Shown piece by piece: positions 53,878 to 63,252 of a stretch of DNA of 64,000 bases; the first letter of the stretch is position 1; each line of letters opens with the position of its first letter. Made by a program: the position numbers and the translations under genes. The stretch is from NCBI RefSeq assembly GCF_022803015.1, contig NZ_JAFKON010000001.1:372001-436000 (forward strand). The letters run 5' to 3'. Below the pieces are notes generated by a model. That model did no database searches and was not told where the DNA came from. It saw nothing but the letters and a program-made list of their open reading frames with translations. Source of the DNA: Arthrobacter humicola. GTDB taxonomy: Bacteria > Actinomycetota > Actinomycetes > Actinomycetales > Micrococcaceae.

Positions 53878-54276
53878 ATGAGTATCAACTTCGTTACAGC
53901 CATGGCAGTGAAGTCCTTCGATGTGCCGGACAAGAAACGGTGCCCGGACAAGGCCGAATTCGACCTCTGCACAGTGAACGACTACTCGGTGGCCCGGCTG
54001 ATCCTGGGCCCGGGCTGGCGGTGGTCGGAGAACACCAGACCCTACGAGCGGACCGACGTCTGCCTGCACCACCATCTCGGCTTCTGCATCTCCGGTGAAA
54101 TGGAAGTCGAAACGGCCGAAGGGCTGCGCTCCACGATCCACGCCAACGACACCTACGCGATTCCGCCGGGACACGACGAATGGGTGGTGGGCCCGAAACC
54201 GTTCGTGGCCGTGGAATTCCTGGGCGCGGCGTCCTTCGGGCGCAGCGGTGTCCGGGGAGCGCACGCCAGAATCTGA
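53878..54276 (+). CDS. Cupin-domain protein
   Basis: A 132-residue small protein with one cupin barrel. The metal/ligand motif 1 (HHHLGFCISGEMEVE) is about residues 63-77 and motif 2 (IPPGHDEWVVG) near 103. The conserved histidines suggest a metal-binding pocket. The enzymatic or sensing role is unknown. The ATG at 53878 follows a GGCAGG sequence; the upstream 265 bases after rarA show no other gene. It precedes rpsD on the same strand by 186 bases. Confidence 0.8.
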   Translation: MSINFVTAMAVKSFDVPDKKRCPDKAEFDLCTVNDYSVARLILGPGWRWSENTRPYERTDVCLHHHLGFCISGEMEVETAEGLRSTIHANDTYAIPPGHDEWVVGPKPFVAVEFLGAASFGRSGVRGAHARI

Positions 54277-54462
54277 CTTCGGTCCGCCGGCCGGATCTGG
54301 TAGGCTGGACCGTTGTCTGGCAAGGCACGGACGCACAATCCATGGAAACTTCGGTTCGATGAGGGTTGCCCTGTGCCCAGTAGCAAAAGGCAGCGGTTGG
54401 CCGATGCTCTCCATCGTGGAGGCCAGTAACACTGACACACCGCAGATATTGGAAGGACACAA

Positions 54463-55089
54463 GTGGCTAACAACACTCGTGCTCGCCGTACCGCACGCCT
54501 TTCGCGTGCACTCGGCATCGCTCTGACCCCCAAGGCCGCCAAGTACATGGAGCGCCGCCCGTACGGCCCCGGTGAGCATGGCCGTGCCCGCAAGAAGCAG
54601 GACTCCGACTACGCCGTACGTCTGCGCGAAAAGCAGCGTCTGCGCGCCCAGTACGGCATCCGCGAAGCCCAGATGACCCGTGCCTTCGAAGAAGCACGCC
54701 GCACCAAGGGTCTGACCGGTGAAAACCTGATCGAACTGCTCGAAATGCGTCTCGACGCCCTCGTGCTGCGTGCCGGCTTCGCCCGCACCATCGCCCAGGC
54801 CCGCCAGCTGGTTGTGCACCGCCACATCCTCGTTGACGGCATCCGCGTTGACCGCCCGTCTTTCCGCGTCGGCGAGGGCCAGCTGGTCCACGTTCACAGC
54901 CGCAGCGAGACCATGCCTCCGTTCCAGGTTGCAGCAGCCGGCGCTCACCGCGACGTCCTGCCGATCGTTCCGGCTTACCTGGACGTCAAGCTTGACGCCC
55001 TGCAGGCCCGCCTGGTGCGTCGCCCCAAGCGCTCCGAGATCCCCGTGACCTGCGAAGAGCAGCTCGTCGTGGAATTCTACGCACGCTAA
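54463..55089 (+). CDS. rpsD: 30S ribosomal protein S4
   Basis: A 208-residue ribosomal protein initiating 30S body assembly. The N-terminal segment lacks the CxxC zinc site, so this is the zinc-free form found in many actinobacteria. It contains YMERRPYGPGEHGRAR near residue 28 and the S4 RNA-binding domain (RLDALVLRAGFARTIAQARQLVVH) near 95. The start is GTG at 54463 with GGAAGGA upstream. It stands alone rather than in the rpsM-rpsK-rpoA operon. A terminator follows. Confidence 0.97.
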   Translation: MANNTRARRTARLSRALGIALTPKAAKYMERRPYGPGEHGRARKKQDSDYAVRLREKQRLRAQYGIREAQMTRAFEEARRTKGLTGENLIELLEMRLDALVLRAGFARTIAQARQLVVHRHILVDGIRVDRPSFRVGEGQLVHVHSRSETMPPFQVAAAGAHRDVLPIVPAYLDVKLDALQARLVRRPKRSEIPVTCEEQLVVEFYAR

Positions 55090-55110
55090 TTCAAAAGGCA
55101 TCACCTACAA

Positions 55111-55144
55111 AGAAGCCCGTGGCAAGCGCCGCGGGCTTCTTTGT
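55111..55144 (+). terminator. Rho-independent terminator after rpsD
   Basis: Perfect 11-base arms AAAGAAGCCCG and CGGGCTTCTTT end in a T-rich tract, 22 bases past the rpsD stop. Confidence 0.88.
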
Positions 55145-55256
55145 ATGTAAGGTACTTGGGGGAGTTCCCCGGGAGCCGGTTCCGCCCGGCGGTCGAAACC
55201 GTCGGAGCCCGACGCAACAAGCAGGTATCCACTGCAGTTCAAGGAGATGAGTGTCT

Positions 55257-55631
55257 ATGTCTGGTGGCGATATTGCCGGCCTGATCGCGGCTGGAGTGTT
55301 TGCACTGCTGGTCCTGCTGCTCGCCGTGCCGATCCTGAAGCTCGGGGGAGTGTTCGACGAAATGCGGACCACCATCCGCTCCATCAGCGACGGCGCCACC
55401 CCGCTCATGGACGAGGTCACCGCCACGGTGACCACCACTAACGAGCAGCTGAAGAAGGTTGACGGCATCTCCTCGAACGTCTCGGACGCCTCCGCCAACA
55501 TCTCGGCGTTGTCCTCGCTCATGGCCGCCACCGTGGGCTCGCCGCTGATCAAGGTGGCAGCCTTCAGCTACGGCGTGCGCTCCGCCTTCAGCACCCGCAA
55601 AAAGCCCGCCACCGGCCGCCGCAGCCGCTAA
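55257..55631 (+). CDS. DUF948 membrane protein
   Basis: A 124-residue protein with a single N-terminal membrane helix (GLIAAGVFALLVLLLAVPILK). An amphipathic helix follows with DUF948-type heptads (DEMRTTIRSISDGATPLMDEV and NEQLKKVDGISSNVSDASANIS). The cytoplasmic coiled coil ends in a basic tail. The function is unknown, but this gene and its neighbour precede alaS in many actinobacteria. I chose ATG at 55257, with AAGGAG ten bases upstream; a GTG at 55251 is equally in frame. Confidence 0.85.
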   Translation: MSGGDIAGLIAAGVFALLVLLLAVPILKLGGVFDEMRTTIRSISDGATPLMDEVTATVTTTNEQLKKVDGISSNVSDASANISALSSLMAATVGSPLIKVAAFSYGVRSAFSTRKKPATGRRSR

Positions 55632-55651
55632 ACCCTCCGGGAGCACCTGAC

Positions 55652-55918
55652 ATGAACAGAATCATCTGGATGGGAATCGGCGTCGCGATCGGCGTCATCG
55701 CCTTCCGCAAAGTCACCGAAGCGCAGTCCGCCCTCGGCCCCGAAGGCCTGAACCGGGCCGTCGGACGGCTGGCGGACGGCCTGCTCGACTTCGCCGATGC
55801 CGTCCGCGATGGCATGGGCGAGCGGGAGTCAGAACTCCGCACGGCCCTCGGGATCGAGACGGCAACGGACCTCGCTGCCGGCGGCACTGTCGCCCGCAGG
55901 GATGCGGTCCGGCGCTAG
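55652..55918 (+). CDS. Small conserved hypothetical membrane protein
   Basis: An 88-residue protein with one short N-terminal membrane segment (IIWMGIGVAIGVIAFRK) and an amphipathic helix (LNRAVGRLADGLLDFADAVRDGMGERE). It ends in a charged tail. I do not recognise a named family with certainty. Its constant pairing with the DUF948 gene (20 bases apart) suggests the two form a membrane-associated complex. The start is ATG at 55652 after GGGAGC. Confidence 0.82.
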   Translation: MNRIIWMGIGVAIGVIAFRKVTEAQSALGPEGLNRAVGRLADGLLDFADAVRDGMGERESELRTALGIETATDLAAGGTVARRDAVRR

Positions 55919-55940
55919 CCGGGAGAGAATTAGTAAGTAA

Positions 55941-55992
55941 GGTGCCCGTCACCGGGGGCGACGGTGCGCCGACGCCCCCGGTGACGGGCACC
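55941..55992. terminator. 20-bp perfect-stem hairpin upstream of alaS
   Basis: Two 20-base arms, the left being GGTGCCCGTCACCGGGGGCG, are perfectly complementary around a 12-base loop. The element starts 22 bases after the DUF948-linked unit and 101 bases before alaS. There is no T-run. It could be an intrinsic terminator, an alaS attenuator or a protein-binding hairpin. Confidence 0.65.
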
Positions 55993-56093
55993 AGATTGAC
56001 GGGCCCGGATCAGTGCCGGTCCTCAGCTTGTCCCGCGCAGCACAGACGCGGGCCACCTAACGCAGTGAATATTGAAGGGTAAGAAAACAGCTC

Positions 56094-58772
56094 ATGAAGT
56101 CGCAGGAGATCACCAAGCGCTGGATCGACTTTTTTGTCAGCAAGGGGCACACCGCCGTGCCCTCCGCCTCCCTGGTCTCCAGCGACCCGTCCCTGCTGTT
56201 TACGGTGGCCGGCATGGTCCCGTTCATCCCGTACCTGACCGCCCGTGAGGAGGCCCCCTACCAGCGGGCCACCAGTGTGCAGAAGTGCATCCGGACCGGT
56301 GACATCGAGGAAGTGGGCAAAACCGCCCGCCACGGCACGTTCTTCCAGATGTGCGGCAACTTCTCCTTTGGCGACTACTTCAAGGAAGACGCCATCAAGT
56401 TCGCGTGGGAGCTCCTGACCACCAGCGTGGACGACGGCGGGTACGGACTGCCGCCGGAGCGGCTCTGGGTCACCGTCTATGAAGAGGACGACGAGGCCGA
56501 GCAGCTGTGGCTGAAGAACACCGGCATGCCGGCCGAGCGGATCCAGCGCATGGGCAAGTCCGACAACTACTGGTCCACCGGCCAGCCCGGCCCCGCCGGT
56601 CCCTGCTCGGAGATCTACTACGACCGCGGCCCGTCCTACGGCGTCGAGGGCGGCCCCATCGCCGATGAAAACCGCTACGTCGAGATCTGGAACCTCGTGT
56701 TCATGCAGTACCAGATCGACAACGTCCGCTCGAAGGTGGATTTCGACATCACCGGAGAGCTGCCCAAGAAGAACATCGACACGGGCCTGGGCATGGAGCG
56801 CCTCGCGATGATCCTCCAGGACGTCGAGAACATGTACGAAACGGACCAGGTCCGCCCCGTGATCGACCGGGCCGCGGCACTCTCCGGCCGGGAGTACACC
56901 TCCGCGGAGTCCGCCGAGGACCCGCACCACACGGACGACGTCCGCATGCGCGTCGTTGCCGACCACATCCGCTCGGCCCTCATGCTGATCGCCGACGGCG
57001 TGACCCCCTCCAACGAGGGCCGCGGCTACGTGCTGCGCCGCCTGATCCGCCGGGCCGTCCGCTCCATGCGCCTGCTCGGCGTCGAAAAGGCGTGCCTGCC
57101 GGAACTGCTGCCCGCCTCGCGGGACGCCATGAAGGGTGTCTACCCGATCGTAGAGACCGACTTCGAACGCATCAGCCGGATTGCCTACGCCGAAGAGAAG
57201 GCGTTCCTGCGCACCATCGCCTCCGGCACCGCCCGCCTCGAGGACGCCGTCAAGGAATCCAAGGCCGCCAACCAGCCGCTCTCCGGCGCCGACGCCTTTG
57301 CCCTGCATGACACCTACGGCTTCCCGATCGACCTGACCCTGGAAATGGCCGAAGAGGCCGGGCTGAAAGTCGACGAGCCCGAGTTCCGCAAGCTCATGCT
57401 CGAGCAGCGCCAGCGCGCCCAGGCCGACGCCAAGGGCAAGAAGGGGTCGCACGCTGACCTCAGCGCGTTCCAGGAGCTGCTGTCCGCCGGCGAGACAGTC
57501 TTCACCGGCTACACCGAGCTCCAGGGCGAGTCCAAGGTCCGCGGCATCCTCTCCGGCGGCCGGAAGGTCGCCCAGGCCTCCACCGGCGATGAAATCGAAC
57601 TGGTCCTGGCCGAGACGCCGTTCTACGCCGAAGCCGGCGGCCAGGCTGCCGACACCGGGCTGATCACCGGCGACGGCTTCGTCGTCGAGGTCCTGGATGT
57701 CCAGCGCCCCGTCAAGGGCCTCAGTGTCCACAAGGCAATCGTCCGCGAAGGCGAAATCGGTGCCGACTCGCTGGTTCAGGCCGCCGTGGACCGGGAACGC
57801 CGCCACGCTGCGGAGCAGGCCCACACCGGCACGCACATTGTGCACGCTGCCCTGCACCAGATCCTCGGCCCGGAAGCCCTGCAGCGCGGCTCCTTCAACA
57901 AGGCCGGCTACCTCCGCTTCGACTTCGCCTGGGGTGAGGGCCTGAGCGCCGCCACCCGGTCCGAGATCGAGGAAGTCTCCAACATCGCCATCCGCAACAA
58001 CTTCCGTGTGGAGACCAAGATCATGGGGCTCGCCGAGGCCAAGGCGCTCGGCGCCATGGCACTGTTCGGCGAGAATTACGGCAACGAGGTCCGCGTCGTG
58101 GAAATCGACGGCGCCTGGTCCCGGGAACTCTGCGGCGGCACCCACGTCGGGAACACCTCGCTGATCGGCAGCCTGTCCCTGCTCGGCGAACAGTCGGTCG
58201 GCTCAGGAAACCGCCGCGTTGAAGCCTTCGTGGGCATGGACGCGTTCCGGCACCTGGCCGCAGAGCGGGCGCTCGTCACCGAGCTCACGGAAATGCTGAA
58301 AGTTCCCTCCGGGCTGCTCGCGGACCGGATTTCCAGCACCCTGACCAAGCTCAAGACGGCCGAGAAGGAACTTGAGCGGCTGCGCAAAGAGCAGCTCACG
58401 GCCGCCGCAGCCCAGCTGGTCGGCACCGCCCAGGATGCCGCCGGCGTCAAGGTCATCGCGCACGACGCCGGCCAGGTCAGCGGCGCGGACGACCTGCGCG
58501 GCCTGGCCCTGGACCTGCGGACGCGTCTCGGGTCCGAGCCCGCCGCCGTCGCGGTGGCCGGTGTCAGCAACGACCGTCCCGTGATCCTGATCGCCACCAA
58601 CGAAGCCGCCCGGGCGGCCGGAGTCAAGGCCGGTGCCCTGGTGCGCCTCGCCGCAGGCATCCTCGGCGGCGGCGGTGGCGGCAAGGACGACGTCGCCCAG
58701 GGCGGCGGGACCGACGCTGCCAAGGTCGGTGCTGCCCTCGGCGCCGTCGTGGACGCCATTACCAGGCGATAG
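56094..58772 (+). CDS. alaS: Alanine--tRNA ligase
   Basis: A class II synthetase of 892 residues charging tRNA-Ala. The catalytic core begins with SQEITKRWIDFF and includes the RHGTFFQMCGNFSFGDYFKE motif near 80. The editing domain zinc site is complete (HTGTHIVHAALH near 580 and CGGTHVG near 681). The C-terminal coiled coil and Gly-rich C-Ala domain (GGGGGGKDDVAQGGG) end the protein. The start is ATG at 56094 with GAAGGG upstream. It leads a tightly packed run: ruvX 10 bases later, then mltG and aroE with overlapping stop/start codons. Confidence 0.97.
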   Translation: MKSQEITKRWIDFFVSKGHTAVPSASLVSSDPSLLFTVAGMVPFIPYLTAREEAPYQRATSVQKCIRTGDIEEVGKTARHGTFFQMCGNFSFGDYFKEDAIKFAWELLTTSVDDGGYGLPPERLWVTVYEEDDEAEQLWLKNTGMPAERIQRMGKSDNYWSTGQPGPAGPCSEIYYDRGPSYGVEGGPIADENRYVEIWNLVFMQYQIDNVRSKVDFDITGELPKKNIDTGLGMERLAMILQDVENMYETDQVRPVIDRAAALSGREYTSAESAEDPHHTDDVRMRVVADHIRSALMLIADGVTPSNEGRGYVLRRLIRRAVRSMRLLGVEKACLPELLPASRDAMKGVYPIVETDFERISRIAYAEEKAFLRTIASGTARLEDAVKESKAANQPLSGADAFALHDTYGFPIDLTLEMAEEAGLKVDEPEFRKLMLEQRQRAQADAKGKKGSHADLSAFQELLSAGETVFTGYTELQGESKVRGILSGGRKVAQASTGDEIELVLAETPFYAEAGGQAADTGLITGDGFVVEVLDVQRPVKGLSVHKAIVREGEIGADSLVQAAVDRERRHAAEQAHTGTHIVHAALHQILGPEALQRGSFNKAGYLRFDFAWGEGLSAATRSEIEEVSNIAIRNNFRVETKIMGLAEAKALGAMALFGENYGNEVRVVEIDGAWSRELCGGTHVGNTSLIGSLSLLGEQSVGSGNRRVEAFVGMDAFRHLAAERALVTELTEMLKVPSGLLADRISSTLTKLKTAEKELERLRKEQLTAAAAQLVGTAQDAAGVKVIAHDAGQVSGADDLRGLALDLRTRLGSEPAAVAVAGVSNDRPVILIATNEAARAAGVKAGALVRLAAGILGGGGGGKDDVAQGGGTDAAKVGAALGAVVDAITRR

Positions 58773-58782
58773 CGGATCCCAC

Positions 58783-59367
58783 GTGTCTGAAGCTGCTGTG
58801 GCCGGCGTCTACCCCCGGGGCGTGAAGCTCGGGGTGGACGTCGGCACCGTCCGTGTGGGGGTGGCCGTCTGCGACCCCGACGGAATCCTGGCGACGCCGC
58901 TGCGCACGCTGGCGCGGAACGTGAAAAAGAACACTGACGTGCGAATCCTGGCTGCCCTGGCCGCGGAGCTGGACGCCGTGGAGATTTTCGTGGGACTGCC
59001 GCGCACCATGAAGGGCGAAGAGCACGCCTCCGCCAGGATGGCGACCGAGTACGCACAGCTGCTGGTACTGGCCCTGCAGGACGCCGGATCCGAGGTGCCC
59101 GTGCGCCTGGTTGACGAGCGGCTCAGCACCGTGAGCGCCCACCGCAACCTGCACGAAGCTGGCATGAGCAGCAGGAATCACCGTACAGTTGTTGATCAGG
59201 TTGCGGCGGCAGGTATTCTGCAACATGCGATTGATATGCAAAAGGCCAGGGGAACGGAGGTCGGAAACCGCGTGTACGCGGAGTCTGCGCCGGGGCCGAC
59301 CGGAGGCGGCGCACAGACCGGCCCGGCAGTACAGACGCACTCTTCAGAAAATGGAAGGCTACAGTGA
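58783..59367 (+). CDS. ruvX: RuvX/YqgF-family putative pre-16S rRNA nuclease
   Basis: A 194-residue RNase H-fold protein. The active-site strand GVDVGTVRVGVAVCD lies about residues 17-31, EIFVGLPRTMKG near 66, and the third acidic site in VRLVDERLSTVSAH near 108. The family trims the 16S rRNA 5' end or acts in transcription; it was earlier named a resolvase. A low-complexity C-terminal extension of about 25 residues is present. The start is GTG at 58783; GTG at 58798 is an alternative. Its stop overlaps the mltG GTG. Confidence 0.92.
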   Translation: MSEAAVAGVYPRGVKLGVDVGTVRVGVAVCDPDGILATPLRTLARNVKKNTDVRILAALAAELDAVEIFVGLPRTMKGEEHASARMATEYAQLLVLALQDAGSEVPVRLVDERLSTVSAHRNLHEAGMSSRNHRTVVDQVAAAGILQHAIDMQKARGTEVGNRVYAESAPGPTGGGAQTGPAVQTHSSENGRLQ

Positions 59368-61118
59368 GCCCGGTCAACAGTGATGACTCCTCCGGTGACG
59401 CCCTTGGTGGCGCCGGCCGACCGCTGACGCGCAAAGAAATCCGGGCCCGGGAAAAGCTTCTGGCCACCCAGGGCCACAACGTGATCCCGCCGCAGGCTTT
59501 TGAGACGGGACCGGACGTTCCGACGCCGGCAACGGCACCGGCACAGGAACAGGCACAAGACAGCGAACTGCCGCAGGCCGCACCGGAACTTCCCGACGCG
59601 GCACCGACAGTGCACGAAGAAGCCATTCGTGAAGAGCCCGTGCACGAAGAAGCCGTGCGTGAAGAGCCCGTGCACGAAGAAGCCGTGCGTGAAGAAGCCG
59701 TGCGTGAAGAGTCCGTGCGCGAAGAAGCCGTGCACGAAGACTTCACGCAGCTGATCCCTGTCCGTGATGTACCAGTCCACGAAGTACCTTCCCGCGACGA
59801 GCCCGTCCGCGAAGACGCTGGCCACGAGGACGTCGTCTATGCGTCAGCGGGCCGGCTCGGCCACGGGGCCAGCCACGATGCGGCTGCCCATGACGCCGGC
59901 GTCCACGATGGCTACGCTCCGCACCCCCACGACGCGGCCCACCATCTCTACGACAGCTCCGTTGACCCCCAGGCACAGCCGCACCCGGAGGCCGAGTACC
60001 ACGGCGACCCGGGCGAGGAGCTGATGGCCGGAGCGGTCCGCTACGACAAGGGACCGTCCAAGAAGGTCCGCCGGCGGCGCCGCTTCCTGGCACTGGTGCT
60101 GACCCTGACGGTCTTCGTCGTCGCAATCGCCGTCGGCGCACAGTTCCTCAAGCCCCTCCTGGGCGGGGACACCATGGCCGACTACCCAGGCCCCGGAACC
60201 GGTGAGGTCACCATCACGGTCGAACCCGGCGCCGGAACGCGGTCCGTGGCCACCGAACTTCAGTCGAAGAAGGTCGTGGCCAACGCGGACACCTTCCTCA
60301 AGGAGTTCACCGCATCCGGCGGTGCCCTGAACCCCGGCACGTTCTCGATGCGCCAGGAAATGAAGAACTCCGATGCCGTGGATGTCCTGCTCAACAAGGG
60401 CCAGAGCAAGGTCATGTACTTTGCGCTCAGCGCCGGGCTGCGGATCGGCGAATCCCTGCAGGCGATTTCCGAGGGCACCGGGATTCCTGTTCAGGATCTG
60501 AAAGCGCTCAGCGATGCGCCCGCGCAGTTCGGCGTCCCGGCCAAAGCCAAGAACCTCGAGGGCTACCTGGCGCCGGGGGAGTACCGCTTCCCGTTGGGCT
60601 CCTCCGCCAAAGACATTTTGCAGAAGCTCGTCGGCAGCACCCAGGATGAACTCAAGGCCCAGGGCGTTACCGATCCCGCGAAACAGTACGACGTCGTGAC
60701 CGTGGCCAGCATCGTCCAGGCCGAAGGCGGCCAAGCCGAATATGGTGACGTCGCCGGCGCCATCTACAACCGCCTCAAGCCCAACAACACCGAGACCAAC
60801 GGGCTCATCCAGTCCGATGCCACCGTCACCTACGGCCTGGGCATCCGCAGCTTCCACATCGACGAGGCCCAGAAGGCTGACAAGTCGAACCCGTACAACA
60901 CCTACGCCAACCAGGGGCTGCCCGCCGGCCCCATCGGTTCCCCCGGCAAGACGGCCATTGACGCCGCCGCCAAGCCCAAGTCCAACAGCTTCCTCTACTG
61001 GGTCACCATCAACCTGGACACCAAGGAGACCAAGTTCTCCAAGACGCTCGCGGAACACAACGGCTACGTGGCGCAGTACAACGCCTGGTGCGAGGCCAAC
61101 CCGGGACGCTGCGTATGA
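59364..61118 (+). CDS. mltG: Endolytic murein transglycosylase MltG with repeat-rich cytoplasmic tail
   Basis: A 584-residue enzyme that cuts nascent glycan strands, setting their length. An unusually long cytoplasmic N-terminus (about 235 residues) includes eight pentapeptide repeats EE-A/P/S-V/I-R/H (about 85-124), then a His/Asp-rich region. A basic patch and one transmembrane helix (about 241-262) precede the YceG domain, with VTIVEPGAGT-like LysM-related start and the catalytic glutamate in SIVQAEGG (about E454). E. coli MltG has a very short N-terminus. The GTG at 59364 overlaps the ruvX stop; the ATG of aroE overlaps its stop. Confidence 0.95.
   Translation: MSPVNSDDSSGDALGGAGRPLTRKEIRAREKLLATQGHNVIPPQAFETGPDVPTPATAPAQEQAQDSELPQAAPELPDAAPTVHEEAIREEPVHEEAVREEPVHEEAVREEAVREESVREEAVHEDFTQLIPVRDVPVHEVPSRDEPVREDAGHEDVVYASAGRLGHGASHDAAAHDAGVHDGYAPHPHDAAHHLYDSSVDPQAQPHPEAEYHGDPGEELMAGAVRYDKGPSKKVRRRRRFLALVLTLTVFVVAIAVGAQFLKPLLGGDTMADYPGPGTGEVTITVEPGAGTRSVATELQSKKVVANADTFLKEFTASGGALNPGTFSMRQEMKNSDAVDVLLNKGQSKVMYFALSAGLRIGESLQAISEGTGIPVQDLKALSDAPAQFGVPAKAKNLEGYLAPGEYRFPLGSSAKDILQKLVGSTQDELKAQGVTDPAKQYDVVTVASIVQAEGGQAEYGDVAGAIYNRLKPNNTETNGLIQSDATVTYGLGIRSFHIDEAQKADKSNPYNTYANQGLPAGPIGSPGKTAIDAAAKPKSNSFLYWVTINLDTKETKFSKTLAEHNGYVAQYNAWCEANPGRCV
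59616..59735 (+). repeat. Eight tandem 15-base repeats within mltG
   Basis: The units alternate between GAAGAAGCCGTGCGT-like and GAGCCCGTGCAC-containing forms, encoding EEAVR, EEPVH and variants without breaking frame. The array falls in the cytoplasmic part before the membrane helix and is likely prone to length change by slippage or recombination. Confidence 0.9.
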
Positions 61119-62026
61119 CGCTGCGGGCGGCCGTCCTCGGGCATCCCATCAGCCATTCGAAGTCGCCCGCGCTGCACCGGGCCGCGTACGCCCACCTGGG
61201 CGTGGATATCGCCTACTCCGCCATTGACGTGACCGAGGCCGCCCTGCCCGATTTTATGAGGCAGGTCAGGGACGAGGTGCGCGCTGACGGTTCCTGGCGC
61301 GGCTTGTCGGTCACCATGCCACTCAAATCGGCCATGGTGGCGGAAGTGGACGAGGTCCGGGGCGTGGGGCGCGCACTCGGGGTCGTCAACACGGTTGCGT
61401 TCGAATCAGACGGCGGCAGTGCCGGCCACACGCGACTGGTCGCGTACAACACCGACGTCACCGGGATCGTCAACGCGCTCCGGCACGCGGGGGCAGCCTC
61501 GGCGCCCACCGCCGTGATCCTCGGCGGGGGCGGGACCGCGGCAGCAGCCATCGCGGCGCTCAAGGAACTGGGGGCGGTGTCCGCCGAAGTGTTCGTCCGC
61601 GATGTCAGCCGCGCGGCGGAGGCCCGCGCGGCCTCCGCCGCCGTCGGCGTCCCCGTCCGGGTGCTTCCCCTCGCCGGGGCGGCAGCCGCCGTCGCCGCGG
61701 CCGACGTGGTCATCTCCACGCTGCCGCCCCGCGCTGCAGACGCACTGGCCGGTGAACTGGCCGAAGAGCTGGCGGCGAAACGTCCAGGAGAACTGCCTCC
61801 GCATGGCAGCCCGGGCGTCCTCCTGGACGTCGCCTATGATCCATGGCCCAGCCGGATCGCCGCGGTCTGGCAGGAAGCCGGCGGAACGGTGGTCCCCGGC
61901 CTGGAAATGCTGATCTACCAGGCGGTGGAGCAGGTACGGCACTTCACCGGGCTGGGCGGGGCCCTCCCTGCCGGTGTCACAGATGTGATGTGTGACGCAG
62001 TCGGGGCGCCCCGACGGGTGTTCTAA
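61115..62026 (+). CDS. aroE: Shikimate dehydrogenase
   Basis: A 303-residue NADPH-dependent enzyme reducing 3-dehydroshikimate to shikimate. The substrate motif [18 protein letters not shown] is near residue 8, the catalytic lysine in VTMPLKSAM near 70, and the nucleotide loop [15 protein letters not shown] near 136. The Asn/Asp pair occurs in VVNTVAF and YNTDVTG. An Ala-rich insert lies around 175-200. The ATG at 61115 overlaps the mltG stop (ATGA). Confidence 0.94.
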   Translation: MTLRAAVLGHPISHSKSPALHRAAYAHLGVDIAYSAIDVTEAALPDFMRQVRDEVRADGSWRGLSVTMPLKSAMVAEVDEVRGVGRALGVVNTVAFESDGGSAGHTRLVAYNTDVTGIVNALRHAGAASAPTAVILGGGGTAAAAIAALKELGAVSAEVFVRDVSRAAEARAASAAVGVPVRVLPLAGAAAAVAAADVVISTLPPRAADALAGELAEELAAKRPGELPPHGSPGVLLDVAYDPWPSRIAAVWQEAGGTVVPGLEMLIYQAVEQVRHFTGLGGALPAGVTDVMCDAVGAPRRVF

Positions 62027-62052
62027 CCGCCCGACATGGCAGGATGGAATGT

Positions 62053-63252
62053 ATGTTGCGTTGGTTGACTGCCGGAGAATCCCATGGCCCGGCACTGGTC
62101 GGAATAATTGAAGGCGTGCCCGCCGGTGTGGAACTCACCAGCGCCCACATCAGCGAGGCGCTGGCCCGCCGCCGGCTCGGCTATGGCCGCGGCGCCCGGA
62201 TGAAATTCGAGCAGGACGTGGTCACGATCCTCGGCGGAGTCCGCCACGGCCTGACCCAGGGCGGCCCCGTCGCCATCCAGGTCGGCAACACCGAATGGCC
62301 CAAGTGGGAACAGATCATGTCCTCCGATCCCGTGGAGCCCGAAATCCTGGCCGACCAGGCCCGGAACGCCCCGCTGACGCGCCCGCGGCCCGGCCACGCA
62401 GACTTCACCGGCATGCAGAAATACGGCTTCGACGAGGCCCGCCCGGTCCTGGAGCGCGCCAGCGCCCGCGAGACGGCCACGAGGGTGGCACTCGGCACGG
62501 TCGCCGCGGCCTTCCTCAAGCAGCTCGGCATCGAGCTCGTCTCCCACACCGTATCCATCGCCAGCGTCGCCGTGCCGGAGGGCCGGCCGCTGCCGGTGCC
62601 GGGCAACGTGCTCGCCCTGGATGCCGACCCGCTGCGCTGCTTCGACCGCGAAACCTCGGACGCCATGGTGGCCGAGGTCGACGTCGCGCACAAGGAAGGC
62701 GAAACCCTCGGCGGCGTCGTCGAAGTGCTTGCCTACGGACTCCCCCCGGGACTCGGCAGCTACGTGCACTGGGACCGGCGCCTCGACTCGCGTCTGGCGG
62801 CCGCCCTCATGGGCATCCAGGCCATCAAGGGCGTTGAAGTCGGCGACGGCTTCCTGACCGCCGCGCGCCGCGGCTCCGCCGCCCACGACGAGATCGTCAA
62901 AGACGCGGACGGCAAGATCATCCGTACCTCCAACCGCGCAGGCGGGATCGAGGGCGGCATGAGCATTGGCGATGTCCTGCGCGTCCGTGCCGCCATGAAA
63001 CCGATCGCCACCGTGCCCCGTGCGCTCAGGACGGTCGACGTCAGCACGGGGGAGGCCGCCAAGGCCCACCACCAGCGCTCCGACGTCTGTGCCGTGCCGG
63101 CCGCCGGTGTGGTGGCCGAGGCCATGGTGGCCCTCGTGATCGCCGAAGCGGTCGCGGAAAAATTCGGCGGTGACTCCGTGCAGGAGACCGCCCGCAACAT
63201 CAAGGGTTACCTGGACAGCATTCCGGCGTCCCTGGACTCGATCGGCCACTAG
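62053..63252 (+). CDS. aroC: Chorismate synthase
   Basis: A 399-residue FMN-dependent lyase converting 5-enolpyruvylshikimate 3-phosphate to chorismate. Signature 1 [19 protein letters not shown] opens the protein. Signature 2 ([21 protein letters not shown]) is near 43, and signature 3 ([18 protein letters not shown]) near 297. The ATG at 62053 is chosen because AGGATGG lies upstream and the family begins [11 protein letters not shown]; the ATG at 62044 would add three residues. It overlaps aroK by one base. Confidence 0.97.
   Translation: MLRWLTAGESHGPALVGIIEGVPAGVELTSAHISEALARRRLGYGRGARMKFEQDVVTILGGVRHGLTQGGPVAIQVGNTEWPKWEQIMSSDPVEPEILADQARNAPLTRPRPGHADFTGMQKYGFDEARPVLERASARETATRVALGTVAAAFLKQLGIELVSHTVSIASVAVPEGRPLPVPGNVLALDADPLRCFDRETSDAMVAEVDVAHKEGETLGGVVEVLAYGLPPGLGSYVHWDRRLDSRLAAALMGIQAIKGVEVGDGFLTAARRGSAAHDEIVKDADGKIIRTSNRAGGIEGGMSIGDVLRVRAAMKPIATVPRALRTVDVSTGEAAKAHHQRSDVCAVPAAGVVAEAMVALVIAEAVAEKFGGDSVQETARNIKGYLDSIPASLDSIGH

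Noticed and set aside
56010..58145. 711-codon open frame on the minus strand
   Set aside because: Antisense shadow of alaS with no domain and no ribosome binding site.
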